Assembly (NCBI GenBank): GCA_019915015.1 | Contig: JAHBBC010000015.1 | Location: 682,001 to 746,000, forward strand | DNA length: 64,000 nucleotides | Source of the DNA: Auriscalpium vulgare | Taxonomy: Eukaryota; Basidiomycota; Agaricomycetes; Russulales; Auriscalpiaceae | Reading direction: 5' to 3' | Shown: positions 43,741 through 54,533 of the stretch, in pieces | Layout of the letters: each line of letters opens with the position of its first letter | Position numbering within the stretch: position 1 is the first letter of the stretch | Translations under genes and position numbers: made by a program | The notes under the pieces: generated by a model | Seen by the model: the letters and a program-made list of their open reading frames with translations, nothing else | Databases searched by the model: none | What the model was told of the DNA's origin: nothing

Positions 43741-44848
43741 AAGTCTGCTCAAACTTTACCCTTTTTGATGAGCCTTCCTTCGTTGTCCTCCTGTTCCGGC
43801 CCCTTGCCCTGCTGTCCTACGATCCCCCGCCCTTCATTTGTGCTCAAACACCGCCCCCTGTCCACCATCTTTCTGCCACGTCAATTTCTCGCCCAGCCCG
43901 CACGACCTCCGAGCTTGCCCAGCTCATGCGGCGCGTCCTCATTCTTCCATCGACTCTAGCCTGCGTGTGCACGCAGCCTTGGCCAGCGACGTCCACCGCA
44001 TACGGACGCGGTACCCGCCACTTTCCGCGAGCAGGTCCAGCCGTCGGAGCCAACTTAGCCGGCCGTTCTGCTCTGTCGCGTCACCTCCGCCACCGCCGGC
44101 CTCGCAGCGACTAGCCATCGAGGAGCCAGCTCACATTGGTCGTTGTTTGCGCTGTCAAGGAAAGCCATGGAACGGAAGGCCCAGACTGAAGCACAGCAGG
44201 CTGCACACAAAGTAGCGTCTCATCGACCAGTGAGAGCTAGAAAGGACGTGGACTCTGACGGGAAGCGAATTGCACTGGTGCGGCGATCGTTCTGCCTCAG
44301 GTTACGGCCTAGGCCAGATGCCTTACCTTGCATTCAGTCCAACTCCGCGCACCTGCGTCCTCCTCGACATCTACCTCAGGGTGAGTTTTCCCGCCTAAGC
44401 AATCTTTAGTCGCTGACAAAATTATATCAACGCAGCAGGGTACGAATCAGATATCCGCTGTATCGTGATCAGGTGTTCGCAAGCCAAGCGCCGCTCTGCG
44501 TACGAGATCAGCTTGCACCCGTCATCGGCTAGACAGTCCGGGATTCCGACACATGCCCCGGCATCCTCCATCCTCGACATAAACCAGGCTCTGTTCTAGA
44601 CGGCTTACCTTCATCCAGCCTGCCACACAAACTGTGACGAAGGCTATCACTCCCCATGGTCTGCTCTCTGGTCTTCAACGAAGATTGCTCCGCAAACAAG
44701 CAAGAAGAAGTTGCGCGCGAGTCTAGAGCCTCTCTTGTCAACATGCCGAACAAGCCACCGCCTCACAGACCGGCCTGATGAGAGCGAGCACTGGCTACGG
44801 CTCCGAATGTGAGCGCAAACTCAAAGGTGGGATGGGCGTGGGCGTGGG

Positions 44849-45536
44849 ATGGGCGCGGAGCTCGAGAAGCGCATGACCGAAGAGCTTCACCAGTCTGCGC
44901 ATGACAAGCCACGCACCACCGAAGGCGTCGACGTGTGGCGTGTGCTCAGCGCCGCCACGGAGGACGCATCGCTCCCTACGTGTTTCTCTCACACCGGCCC
45001 TGCCGTCTACGTCGCCATGACCGCCGGTTCAGCATGCGGCGCATGGAGCAGCATCGTCGACTTGCACCAAGCCATACACTTCTTCGCCATCCCGTACCCG
45101 TCCGAGCCCACGCACGATCGCGTCGACCCGCTGTGCTGCTTCGCAACCGAGTGGGGCAGCTGCCCGGTGCGCTTCGTCGCGTCCTCGAAGCGCGTGCGAG
45201 GCGATCAACGACGTGATGGACTGCGTGCGGCTCATCCACACACTTGGCACGCGCTGGAACCTCCGCGCGATTGAGGTCGCGCGCGGGGTGCGTCCTCAGC
45301 ACGCCAAGGCTGTGCAGGACTTTGACAGCAACGCTAACGTCGACCCCCGCACCGACGATGATGACGGGGACTTCGACGGCAATGAGGACGCTGCCGCCCT
45401 TCTCGGAGAACTACAGATGACGAGGATAGCGCCTGGACCGCAGCGGGTAGCTCCGATAGTGAGCACGAGCACACAGCGAGAACTCGAATCCTCGCTGTCC
45501 ACAGGTCTACTCTATAGCGTAGTACTTAAGCTATGA
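44849..45536 (+). other. Two overlapping open frames of unknown status
   Basis: Frame 44849-45274 encodes 141 aa. A second frame (45213-45536) encodes DCVRLIHTLGTRWNLRAIEVARG and an acidic tail. They overlap in different phases, with no clean splice junction joining them. They could be a frameshifted relic of one gene. No domain was recognised. Confidence 0.25.
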
Positions 45537-45560
45537 TGATATGTACTCACGCTGCCTGAA

Positions 45561-45775
45561 AGACTTGTCAATGGCTGACATGCTGTCTATCAGCCTCCTG
45601 CCGAGTTGAAAACCCATTGTCAGCCTTGCGCTCGAATTGTAAGCCTCCCACCAGCCTTGCGCTCGAGTTGTAAGCCACCCACCAGCCTTGCATCGATGTT
45701 GTACGCCGCCCGCAAGACTTGCGTTCGGTCGTAAGCCAGTCGCCAGGCTTGCATCGCGCCGGTAACTCGCCGGCA
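45561..45775. repeat. 31-bp minisatellite
   Basis: CAGCCTTGCGCTCGA and related cores recur at 45621, 45652, 45683, 45714 and 45744, with weaker copies at 45561 and 45591. The spacing is 30-31 bp, and each core is followed by a TTGTAAGCC-type block. The units diverge gradually. There are no identical repeats with unique spacers, so this is not a CRISPR array. Confidence 0.8.
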
Positions 45776-46187
45776 GCGGCTGTAACGATGGCACGTGGCT
45801 GGTGGCCGCTGCAAGCCGCTGCAACTTTTGTGCACTTTTGCTGATGAAGCCTGCGCCGTCATCGACTTCGGGAAGCGTCTTTCGATCTTAATGCTCTTAC
45901 TTACAGGAAGTCCCTTGGTCATGTGTGCAGATGGATTTTTTGTGGAAGCGGTATAGTCCACCCCATCTCCGACTGCGTGGGTTCAGGCCTTCAGAACTTT
46001 GCAGGTGGGAAGGAGAAGCCACACTCCACTGATTGCTGCCGTTTACACCGTCTTCTTGGACCTGTCGCGCGGTCGGAAACCCCATCCAGCTTGCCTTTCT
46101 TGGCGCCCTTCATATGAGCTCCCATCCAATAAAAGGGAAGATGTACTGTTCGCGTCGCTCGAGCTCGAGCTTCCACGACCCGTCGCC

Positions 46188-48700
46188 ATGTCCCTGCCTG
46201 CAAACTCTCAGCCTTCCCCAGCTTCTTCCACACACCTAGCCGAGTCGGTCGAGAAAGGCGCAACAGGGCAACAGGAGAAGGAAGGTCCAGACGTCTACAA
46301 TGTGGAGGTCGATACGTCCCACGTAGACGAGCGCAAGTTGATGCGGAAGATCGACTTGCGCCTCATCCCGTGGCTTTCACTCTTATATCTTCTGAGCTTC
46401 CTGGACAGGACGAGCATAGGGAATGCGAAGGTGAGTGTGCTGCCCAGCATGTATATGTCACCCATCCCCACCTGACTTTGAATGTGCGTAGCTCTACGGG
46501 TTGGAACAAGATCTTCATATGACGGATAACCAATATCTCATAACCCTCACGATATTCTTCTTCCCCTACGCACTCTTTGAGGTGTGAAGCCTTCCCTTTG
46601 CTACCAGGGAGAAGCAGGAACACTTACTCTGTCGTCTATCAGGTGCCTTCCAACATCTTTCTCAAGCGTTTGCGCCCGTCCATATGGTTGTCGGGCTTAA
46701 TGCTCCTTTGGGGCGTCATGATGGTGCGATTGACATGCGAATCACTATTCCTGGCCACTGAGCGCTGACCCGGCGCAGACCGTCCAAGGACTGGTCCACA
46801 ATTATGGAGGTCTCCTCGGTGATGAGATTTCGACATTTTGACCCACTGAAACTTCTGCTGACTGTCGAGCAGGGATGCGTTGGATGCTCGGCACAATGGA
46901 GGCCGGTCTATTTCCTGGGGTGAACTATTATCTCTCCTGGCAAGTACATATGCGCGTGCCGTCATGTGTCATCTGACGGTTCACATGGGCTTTGTGTTCC
47001 AGCTGGTACAAACGTTCCGAGTTCGGCATCCGAGCCGCTATCTTCTTCTCAGCGGCGTCCGTTTCTGGCGCCTTCGGTGGCCTACTTGCAGTGCGTTGGA
47101 GTTCAACATCTGTTTCGCATTGCTCCGCGCGTCTGATCTGAGTTACTTGTCAGGCGGCCATCGCCAACATGGACGGTGTGGGTGGCAAGCCCGCGTGGGC
47201 GTGGATATTTATCCTCGAGGGCCTCGCCACGGTCATCGCGGGTGCAGTCTCGTTCTTCGTTATCCAGGACTTTCCGGATACAGCTCACTTCCTCTCCGAA
47301 CCCGAGCGCACCGTGGTCATCCGCCGCCTCCAGCAAGACGATCAGTTCTCTGCTGCCGGCGAGAACTTGAAGGTCAGGAACATCTGGAAGAGTCTTACTG
47401 ACTGGAAGACATGGATAGGAAGTGCGTGCCCAATCTGTCTCGGGGAAGCGGTTTGTCTCGCACGGGGCGTGTGCTGATCTTGCACACAGTGTTCGTGTAC
47501 GTGGGCAGCGACATGCCGCTATATGCCTTCTCGCTGTTTCTCCCTAGCATTATCAACCAGGTACGTGCGCGTCGCCTTGCTGCCGCATCGGCATCGGCAT
47601 CCTGAGAGTGTTGCCTGTCTGTTTGGCCATTCGTAGCTCGGTACGTGGATAAAATCTCAGGGCATCTTTTGGCTGGCTGACAGATCAACTTGGCGCTAGG
47701 CTTCAAGGCCACTCCGGCGAATCTCCTCACCGTGCCTGTGTACGCATTCGCGTGCATTATGACATGCGTGGTAGGATTTCTCGCGGATCGGCTGGGCCGG
47801 AGAGGTCTCTTCAACATGTTAGTGGGCCTCCACCAGAGTCTACTATGTTATGTGTGGAACGCTGACGGCGATTGTGCGGATTGGGTAGCGCGCTGCTATG
47901 TTTAGGTGCGCCTTGTCAACTAGTGTGAGTTTCTGAGGCTGACCGTGTTATGATAGGAGCGACGGGCTATATCATTCTGATTGCGTCAAAAAATGCAGCT
48001 TTGTCTTACGTTGCTGTATATCTCGCGACTTGGTACGTGGCACGCATGCAGCCCAAACTATGCTAACCTATTTAAAGTGGCATATATCCATTGATTCGTA
48101 AGGTTCATGCCTTTCGATACAGCTGAACAATGTTCACCTTTCAAATGAATCACAGCTAACACCGTGTAAGTGATCTCACACCGAGTGACCCCATGAGCTC
48201 ATCTGTCCCAAGGGCATGGGTATCGAACAATGTCGAGGGATCGTACAAGCGCAGTGTCACCCTCGCTATGGTCATCAGTCTGTACGTCCTCACTTTTAGT
48301 TCCTCAGGAAACATCCTAGATGGTGTTACAGCGGCAACATCAACGGCGCTGTCAGCTCAAACGTCGTAAGCACCCCTCGTCCAGGCCCATCTGACAGTAC
48401 CTCACGGACTCGACACAGTACCGCGCGCGGGATAAGCCATGGTACCACCTCGGCCACGGAATCGTCCTCGTGTACATCGGCATCGGGCTCGCCGCCTCAT
48501 CCACGTTCTACCTCCTGCTGCGCCGCGAGAACGTCCGCCGCGACCGCGGCGAGCGTGACGAGGTCATCGACGGGGAGGAGCGCAAGGAGTCGCCGGAGCA
48601 GCGGGAGGAGCGCGCCCGGCTCAACGGGCGCTTTGCGAGCGTTGCGGATGCGAAGCGGGAGAAGGGCGATGAGTGGAGCGGGTACAGGTACATCCTGTGA
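46188..48700 (+). CDS. MFS transporter of the anion:cation symporter (Dal5/allantoate-type) family
   Basis: The seventeen exons are 46188..46430, 46492..46581, 46643..46723, 46779..46818, 46873..46939, 47003..47090, 47154..47421, 47490..47560, 47637..47640, 47700..47817, 47889..47905, 47957..48032, 48078..48097, 48156..48165, 48213..48281, 48332..48365 and 48419..48700, giving 525 aa and 12 helices. Family marks are DLRLIPWLSLLYLLSFLDRT then IGNAKLYGLE, VPSNIFLKRLRPS, ARWGxxM-like GMRWMLGTMEAGLFPGVNYY, CWYKRSEFGIRAA, PSIINQLGFKATPANLLTVP and IPNTVAWVSNN. It probably imports small organic anions, vitamins or peptides. The intron after exon 5 has a GC donor (TG|GCAAGT). Exon 9 is only 4 nt and exon 14 is 10 nt. 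Confidence 0.9.
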
Positions 48701-49044
48701 GCACATTCTTCAGCCGTAGGCGATACGATGTACAATATTACGGGACATGATCATGATGAGCGAGACGCCGAAGTACGGAACAAAAGACTGCAACCCTCTG
48801 AGCGAATTGAAAGATGCATATTATATTTGCATGTTGTGAATGTAGGTATTGATGTGATATACATTGCATGGCGCAATGTAAAGGTATCTCGAATGCAGGT
48901 ATGGGAATCTTGTTGTATAAGGTAAAAGTACATATGGTCGCAGTGGGGGACATGGGGCATAGAACTTACATGTCAGTGTGAAGCGTGGAAAATGAAGGAA
49001 GTAGGGTATGTGGTCAGTGTACAGTAGAGCGATGAATACGTGAT

Positions 49045-50836
49045 CTATGATGTGGGATGTCCGTCATCGGGCAGAAGGGTGAAAGGATGCCCATAGTAAC
49101 GATGTTGCTGAGGCGCGTACGCATATGACTGCGGCGCTTGGTCAAGCTGCGCAGTGTGCAGCTGAGAGGGGTGAAGAGGGGCGTACGCCTGCTGCACGAA
49201 GGCTGGCGGTAGAGTGTGAGGAGGGGCGTAAACCTCCTGGGAGCCGTAAGCCTGCTGAGGCTCGAAAGCCTGGGCGCCACCAGCATACGCTGGCTGGAGT
49301 CCGTGCGCCTCCTGCAAGAAGGCTGGCGGCAGAGTGTACGGCCGGGAGCCGTACACAGGCGCCGGGAAAAAGACATTCTCATCAGCGACCGGCTGAGGGA
49401 ATGCGACGGCGTGGTCCAGTTGGGGCGGCATGCCCATGAAGGGTGCGATGTAACCCGCCGCCAGACCGGGAGTGTAAGTGGCTTGCAGAGGAAAAGGCTG
49501 TGAGGGGACCGACGGCCCTGCGACAGCGTTCTCTAGCGGAGCGAGGGGACCCGTGACCGTGTAGGGGACACTGCGAGCCTGCGCACGGCCGCGACGCGCA
49601 GGACCGACTGCGTTGGTGGGAGGAGTGGAGGAAGTGGCGGCCGAGGGCACGGCGCGTGGCTTCTGCGCGGTGCGGCGCGATGGTCCCGCGGCCGGGGCAG
49701 GCGAGAGTGAGTCGGTGGCTGCCGTACCGGCTGCCCGCGCCGCCTCCTCGCTCAGTTTCCTCGCCGCCTTCTTGGTCGCCTGCATCACGGACTTCTCCGG
49801 GTTCCACTTGCCGAAGCGTTCCTTGGCTCGGCGAAGCTCTCCAAACGTCACCAGTATGGCCTCGAGCTTGATACCAGCGTCGCGCTGTGACTGAAGAGCC
49901 GGGCACTTGTTCAAGTGATTCTTCATGACGTCCATGCGAGCGGTTCCCCTGGAAGGATAGTGGGTCAGGGCAACAGGCGCGAGCGCGAAGAGTGAATGAC
50001 GTACATGTCCAAGCAACTCTCGTGGAAGTACTGAGGGCACGCAGGTAGTAGTACCTCTTCACGGAGTACCGGATCGACATTCCAGACGTGCGGGATCGTC
50101 AACGCATGCCGGATCCAATTGTCTTCGCCGTCTCGCCATCCATTGGCACAGCAAAATTGAGGGTACAGCCTATTGAGCTGTACGAATGCTTCTCTTGAGA
50201 GGGGCACCTGGGCGACCGCAAGGGTGAGTGGGGCGGGTGGAACATGTGGAAGGTACTCACCAAGTATTTGCTGCCCCCACGATTCGTACCCCCGGGCCTA
50301 ACTTTCCCAGACATATCTTCGGTGCTAGACACACTGGGAGCCTGTCCACTCGTGTGGCTATGCCCTGATGGCGACGACGACGGCGTTTGAGGGGTGAACG
50401 CAGCGAGGGAAGTTTCCACGAGAGCGGGGATTTCTGCAGCAGAGGGGGGCTCCGACGCGGCGCTGCGCACTTGAACCGAATCGTGTGCTGGTACTGGTAC
50501 GCTTTGGGAAACGGGGAGCGGTTCCTCAAGCTCGGGTGCAAGAGCCAACGGAAGTCGCAGTGGTGGGGTTTCCGCGTCCGCGAGGTCGGAGGAGGAGGGA
50601 AGGGAGAGAAACTGGAAGGTCGGGGGTGAGACCACCGTCTCGTTGAGTATGTCGTTGCCACCGAACAGAGAGTCCGTGTCGGAAGTCGGGGATGGAAGTG
50701 CCTTCGAGTTGACGAGGGCCATGAGCTCGTCAAAATGCCGCCAGTCAATTTCGGTATGCGAGTCGCCGTCATCTGTCGGCGACCCAAGTTGAGAGAACTC
50801 GGGTGTTGGTGGTTGAAGAGTAGACTGCACTAGCAT
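49045..50836 (-). CDS. Basidiomycete protein with atypical zinc-finger-like motif and Gln/Pro/Tyr-rich tail
   Basis: The three exons on the minus strand are 50836..50261, 50207..50005 and 49948..49045, giving 560 aa. An in-frame ATG at 50884 would add 16. Residues 1-190 are Ser/Pro/acidic. The central block NRLYPQFCCANGWRDGEDNW, then ACPQYFHESCLDMYGTARMD and VMKNHLNKCPALQ, has the cysteine and histidine spacing of a zinc-binding module, and I recall similar uncharacterised basidiomycete proteins. A Lys/Arg-rich helical stretch follows, then ~200 residues rich in Pro, Gln, Tyr and Ala, like a transactivation or prion-like domain. A nuclear regulator is a reasonable guess, not shown. Convergent with the ACS transporter. 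Confidence 0.7.
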
Positions 50837-52198
50837 CTTGCAGTATCGATGACGCAATATACAGATGAGAGAGGCGCGTCGCAAAGCGGACTAAGGTTGA
50901 CCGGAGTCGAGAGGGGGGGGGGAGGGAGCAGTGGTGAAGAGCCGGGACTAGTCCTAGTCAACTCGGTGCGCGCAGTTAAGTACCTCGCCCTCGTCCCGCT
51001 GAACTGTTAAACCCTGCGGGGTTTTCCACTTTCACAGAAGCACGTCCGTGCCCACGAGGTAGCCGAACTGAGAAAGGAAGGTATCCAGACCGTCCGGATT
51101 TGGTGCGCGGTGAGCGCACACCACGCGCACATGGTTCAAACAATAGGTCCCCCGAGGATGGGCGCGCGCGTGCCTGTTAAGCCACTTCCCACGCGAACAA
51201 TGAGCAATGCGGGGGGCCCAGACAGGGCGGCCTGCCAGGGCCAGGGCACCAGCGGCGGTGCAGCCGGCGGGACGGACGTCGGGGACGTCGGGCGCTATCC
51301 AACAAAATGAATTCCCGGACGGCTTCGTGTGGAGGGAAATTTGATGGAAACTGTTGCTAAGGACAGCCCGACTGCAGTTTACTGCTAGTTAATCCGGACC
51401 TGCCTGCAGGCTGCGAACAATGTCGCGGCACGGCTGGCGTGGTCCACGCCGAAGCTCACTCATCCTGGTCCGCATCCCGAGGTTCATTGTAGCCAGCCAT
51501 AGCCATCTCAGGGTAGCGCGCGACAAAGGACCGTAACAGGGTCAAGTCCAGGTTCCCCCAGCGAGAGTAAGCGGAGGTCCAACGGCGGAGACACACTTGA
51601 TGTCGGCATGCTGCCCAGCGCATCGAGGCCACGGTGAAAGTACGGTGAAAGATCACGGGACTCCTCCCACCAATTTAGCCCAGCATATAGACGAGCAAGT
51701 GCAGATAATGGCCTAGGATGCTCGTGGAATGTTGCGCGCACCAGAAGGCCGAGCGCGGTTTGCTTTGCTGGCAGTCGTCCCCTGTCGTCCCGCGGAAGTC
51801 TTGGGGCGGAATCAGCCACCAGTATCATCCGATACAACACTCATGAAAACCCGAACCTTTGCAGGTGATCTCTGAGCTTTGCACTGCTACGAACATGGTG
51901 GGCAGATAATTCTCTTCACTTCCCCCTGGTCACTGGTGGCACTGCTACGACAGGCAGGACCCCAGCTCCAACGAAAGGACCCCTGCCAGTCGTTGCCACC
52001 GCAAGAAATATTGGTACGCAAATCCTTCAATTGACTTGCGCGTCATTTTTATGTAAACGTATGAAGTCCAATTCGACGAGTAACACGCAACAGAAAAGTC
52101 CGATTGTAATATATACACCCATCCCTGAAGACGGCGCAGAACCTACAGTAAGACGATACACGGAAACCAGAATAAATACGTTAACCTCCACCCAATCC
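50837..52198. other. Intergenic, no gene seen
   Basis: This 1.36-kb interval contains only short frames. A minus-strand frame at 51508-51840 (ALGLLVRATFHEHPRPLSAL) lacks support. It probably includes the zinc-finger-like gene's promoter. Confidence 0.45.
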
Positions 52199-53383
52199 TC
52201 AGAATGGCAGCTGCTCCGGCTGATTGTCCGCGTTGAAAGGGAAGTCGAGCATCGCAGGGCCAGCGACGGTCGCCGCGTCGGACACGGCGTCGGCGGAGGT
52301 CGAGACCAGCACGTAGGACGTTCCGCGGAGGTTGGCGGGAATCTTGACCGTGCTGCCGTCCTTGAGGGGCACGATGTATGCGTTCTGCCCGCTGAGGAAA
52401 GCCGCGAACAGAGGCTTTGACTTGTCGAAGCCATCGGGGACGATGTACGAGAGGGAGATGTCGTCGCCGGGCAGCGCCTTGGGATTGGAGACAGAGAGTT
52501 GCGCGAAGGCGGAGACCGGTAGCTTGGGGTTGGATTCGGGGCATCTGGTGATGAAGCCAGACGCCAGGGTGAAGACTTGGTTGAGGTCCAGAGGGGTCTA
52601 CACGTGCATATGATGAGCAAAATCGTGGCGAAGAGCGCGTTGGGTCTTACCTCGAACGGCCCACTCCACGCGGCGCCCTTACGAACAGCAGACTCAACCC
52701 ACGCCGATTGACGAGCTTCAGTCGACAGGATAGTCGCAGCGGCGAGAAGATAGTCCTGGAGAACAGATGAGAAAAATGCGCGGGCGGTCGACAAGGTCAC
52801 AAACTTTGTTCTGGATGAACTTGGCGGCACCAGTATACGCGGACGTCCCTACGAGGCCGATGAGAATCGTCCGGCGTCAACAACAATGGCGACGTGAGAA
52901 CTTACCGACGGTCTCGAGAGCGTGGGAGATGGTGATGAAGGACTTCGGGTCCGTGTACGGGCTAAGTATCAAGTAAGAATAGGGACAGATGACACGGGCG
53001 GGCAAGGATTACTGACAAGCTGTACTCGCACGGCTGCACGGCTGCAGACCCAAGAGCAGTCTCCAGGAAAGTGACGTGCGTTGCCTCGTGCGAGGAGATC
53101 TGCTTGATGCGACCGTAGACCCAGTCTTGCAAGCCAGCGTTGACGAAGTCTGCCTTGGTATACTTCTTCAGGCCCTCGTTGTAGAAGGCATTCTCAAGGT
53201 GTTCGAGGGTGAGAGCGAAGTTGAGAATGTCGGTATCTGAGGATGAAGGAGCTAGGTGAGCAAAAAGCACGGCGGGGAGGCTGGCGGGCACGAACCTGTG
53301 ACGGCGGCGTCGCGACGAAGGGGGGAGCCGACGGCGGATGCGACGAAGAGGGCGAGGGAGAGGAATGCGGAGGTGAACTTCAT
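52199..53383 (-). CDS. Rds1-like secreted ferritin-fold protein
   Basis: The six exons on the minus strand are 53383..53296, 53236..53017, 52961..52906, 52848..52805, 52755..52651 and 52597..52199, giving 303 aa. A signal peptide (~1-19, LALFVASAVGS) precedes a ferritin-like four-helix domain. Metal-ligand motifs are LEHLENAFYNEG, ISSHEATHVTFLETAL (E-x2-H) and LSTEARQSAWVE. The C-terminal ~110 residues form a beta-rich extension. The family includes fission-yeast Rds1, linked by name to stress or starvation response. The enzymatic role is not established. A TATAAA lies at 53509-53504 on this strand, ~125 nt upstream. Likely extracellular or wall-associated. Confidence 0.88.
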
Positions 53384-54533
53384 TGTGAGAGCAAGGGCCG
53401 GGAGCTAAAGGAGTGGAACTGGTTGAAGCCTTGAGGACGTAGAGTGGGGATGGTGGAAGTCGAAGAACAACCAAGGAAAAGTGAAGCAGGGGATCGCATG
53501 GGCTTTATAGCCCGCCAGAGAGCTGCTGGACGCATAGCGCGACCGCATCGAGCAGTGCAAAAGCGGCTTGGAATTCGTTGAAGACGATCGTGCGCGTCAT
53601 ACGTTCGATCCAACTGCCACGGCCATCTCGGGCGACCGCTTCCTGACTCGGCTGTCCCGCGCTCATTGGCCGGCCACCCACCCAGAGCTACGGTCCAGCC
53701 ACCAGCTGAAGGTCTCCCAAGGCGTGCAGCGGCAGCATACGACGCGCAAGCGCAGGAACACACGGCGACACGGTCGTCCATCGCGGCCAGGCCGGGTTCG
53801 ATGGCGACAAGACACCTGTCGGCCAGAGGATCAGCACACCTTCCAGCGCGGCCGGGGATCCCGGGCACGCTCCCCGAGAGGAGCACAGGCGATCGCGGAC
53901 ACACGAGACGATATCCTCACGGCATTGGGAGTGATGGGCCGCAGCATCGATGCTACGCCAGCCCCTTGCCGAGTCGTCCCAGGCTGCCAGTCGTGTCGAA
54001 TGGCCGTGTACCCGTGCAGCCCGGCACAGTCAAAGAAAATGAGACGGCTGAGAGCCCGGACAAATCGCCGCCAGCTGCATCCATACGAGCGGCAAGAGAG
54101 AGGAAGGAAGGGGAGCCGCCGGGAGCTGCCGCGCGGCACTCATTTGCATCACGTGCCTGCTATGGAGGCTTCGAGTCGTTGCGCAATAGCACCCCAGCAC
54201 ATCGCCAGCGTTCGCCTCCCTGGCTGATGTTTGCACCATGCCGCGCCCAGGACGGCCCAAGAGGCATTCTAGATGACCGCTCTCCGCACCAGATATTTCT
54301 TTCGGATCCTGCTGCAGCTCATCGGTGCTCCTGATGGCGTCATCTTCTCGAGAACCACTTGCCTTTAAAAATTCAGACGTTTGCCATGAGGAACCCTCAG
54401 GCCTCAGGACTACTTGTTCACATCCTCCTGTGCTTTTGCTTCGCTTTCTCTTCAACGTGATTGGTACGAGCTTTTGAGCCGCTTTTCTGACATTGCTCTG
54501 GCTGACCTACACTCAGGCGCTTGAAGTTGAACG
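53384..54533. promoter_or_regulatory. Divergent intergenic region, no gene seen
   Basis: This 1.15-kb interval is between the starts of the Rds1-like gene and the LAT permease. Long frames on the plus strand (53568-54227, 53666-54334) are Arg-rich, overlap each other and lack domains. I treat them as chance. Probably a bidirectional promoter. Confidence 0.45.

Larger units (their letters stand above)
40188..46187. other. Six-kb gene-poor interval with relics and repeats
   Basis: No confident gene lies between the APC permease and the ACS transporter. Contents worth separate entries are a possible degenerate minus-strand gene (41290-42660), a coding relic near 43300-43740, overlapping frames at 44849-45536 and a minisatellite at 45561-45775. 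The rest has short frames only. The interval resembles accessory or decaying sequence. Confidence 0.5.

Noticed and set aside
45561..45775. CRISPR-like regularly spaced repeats
   Set aside because: The whole unit repeats with gradual divergence. There are no unique spacers, and this is a eukaryotic genome.
47641..47699. Single-intron model joining 47560 to 47684 in the ACS transporter
   Set aside because: It keeps frame but inserts INLA before the conserved LGFKATP segment. The micro-exon model gives the family consensus. It is kept as the explicit alternative to test.
53568..54334. Two overlapping ~220-codon plus-strand frames
   Set aside because: Arg/His/Pro-rich in both phases, with no domain or conserved start context. 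They sit in what looks like a shared promoter.
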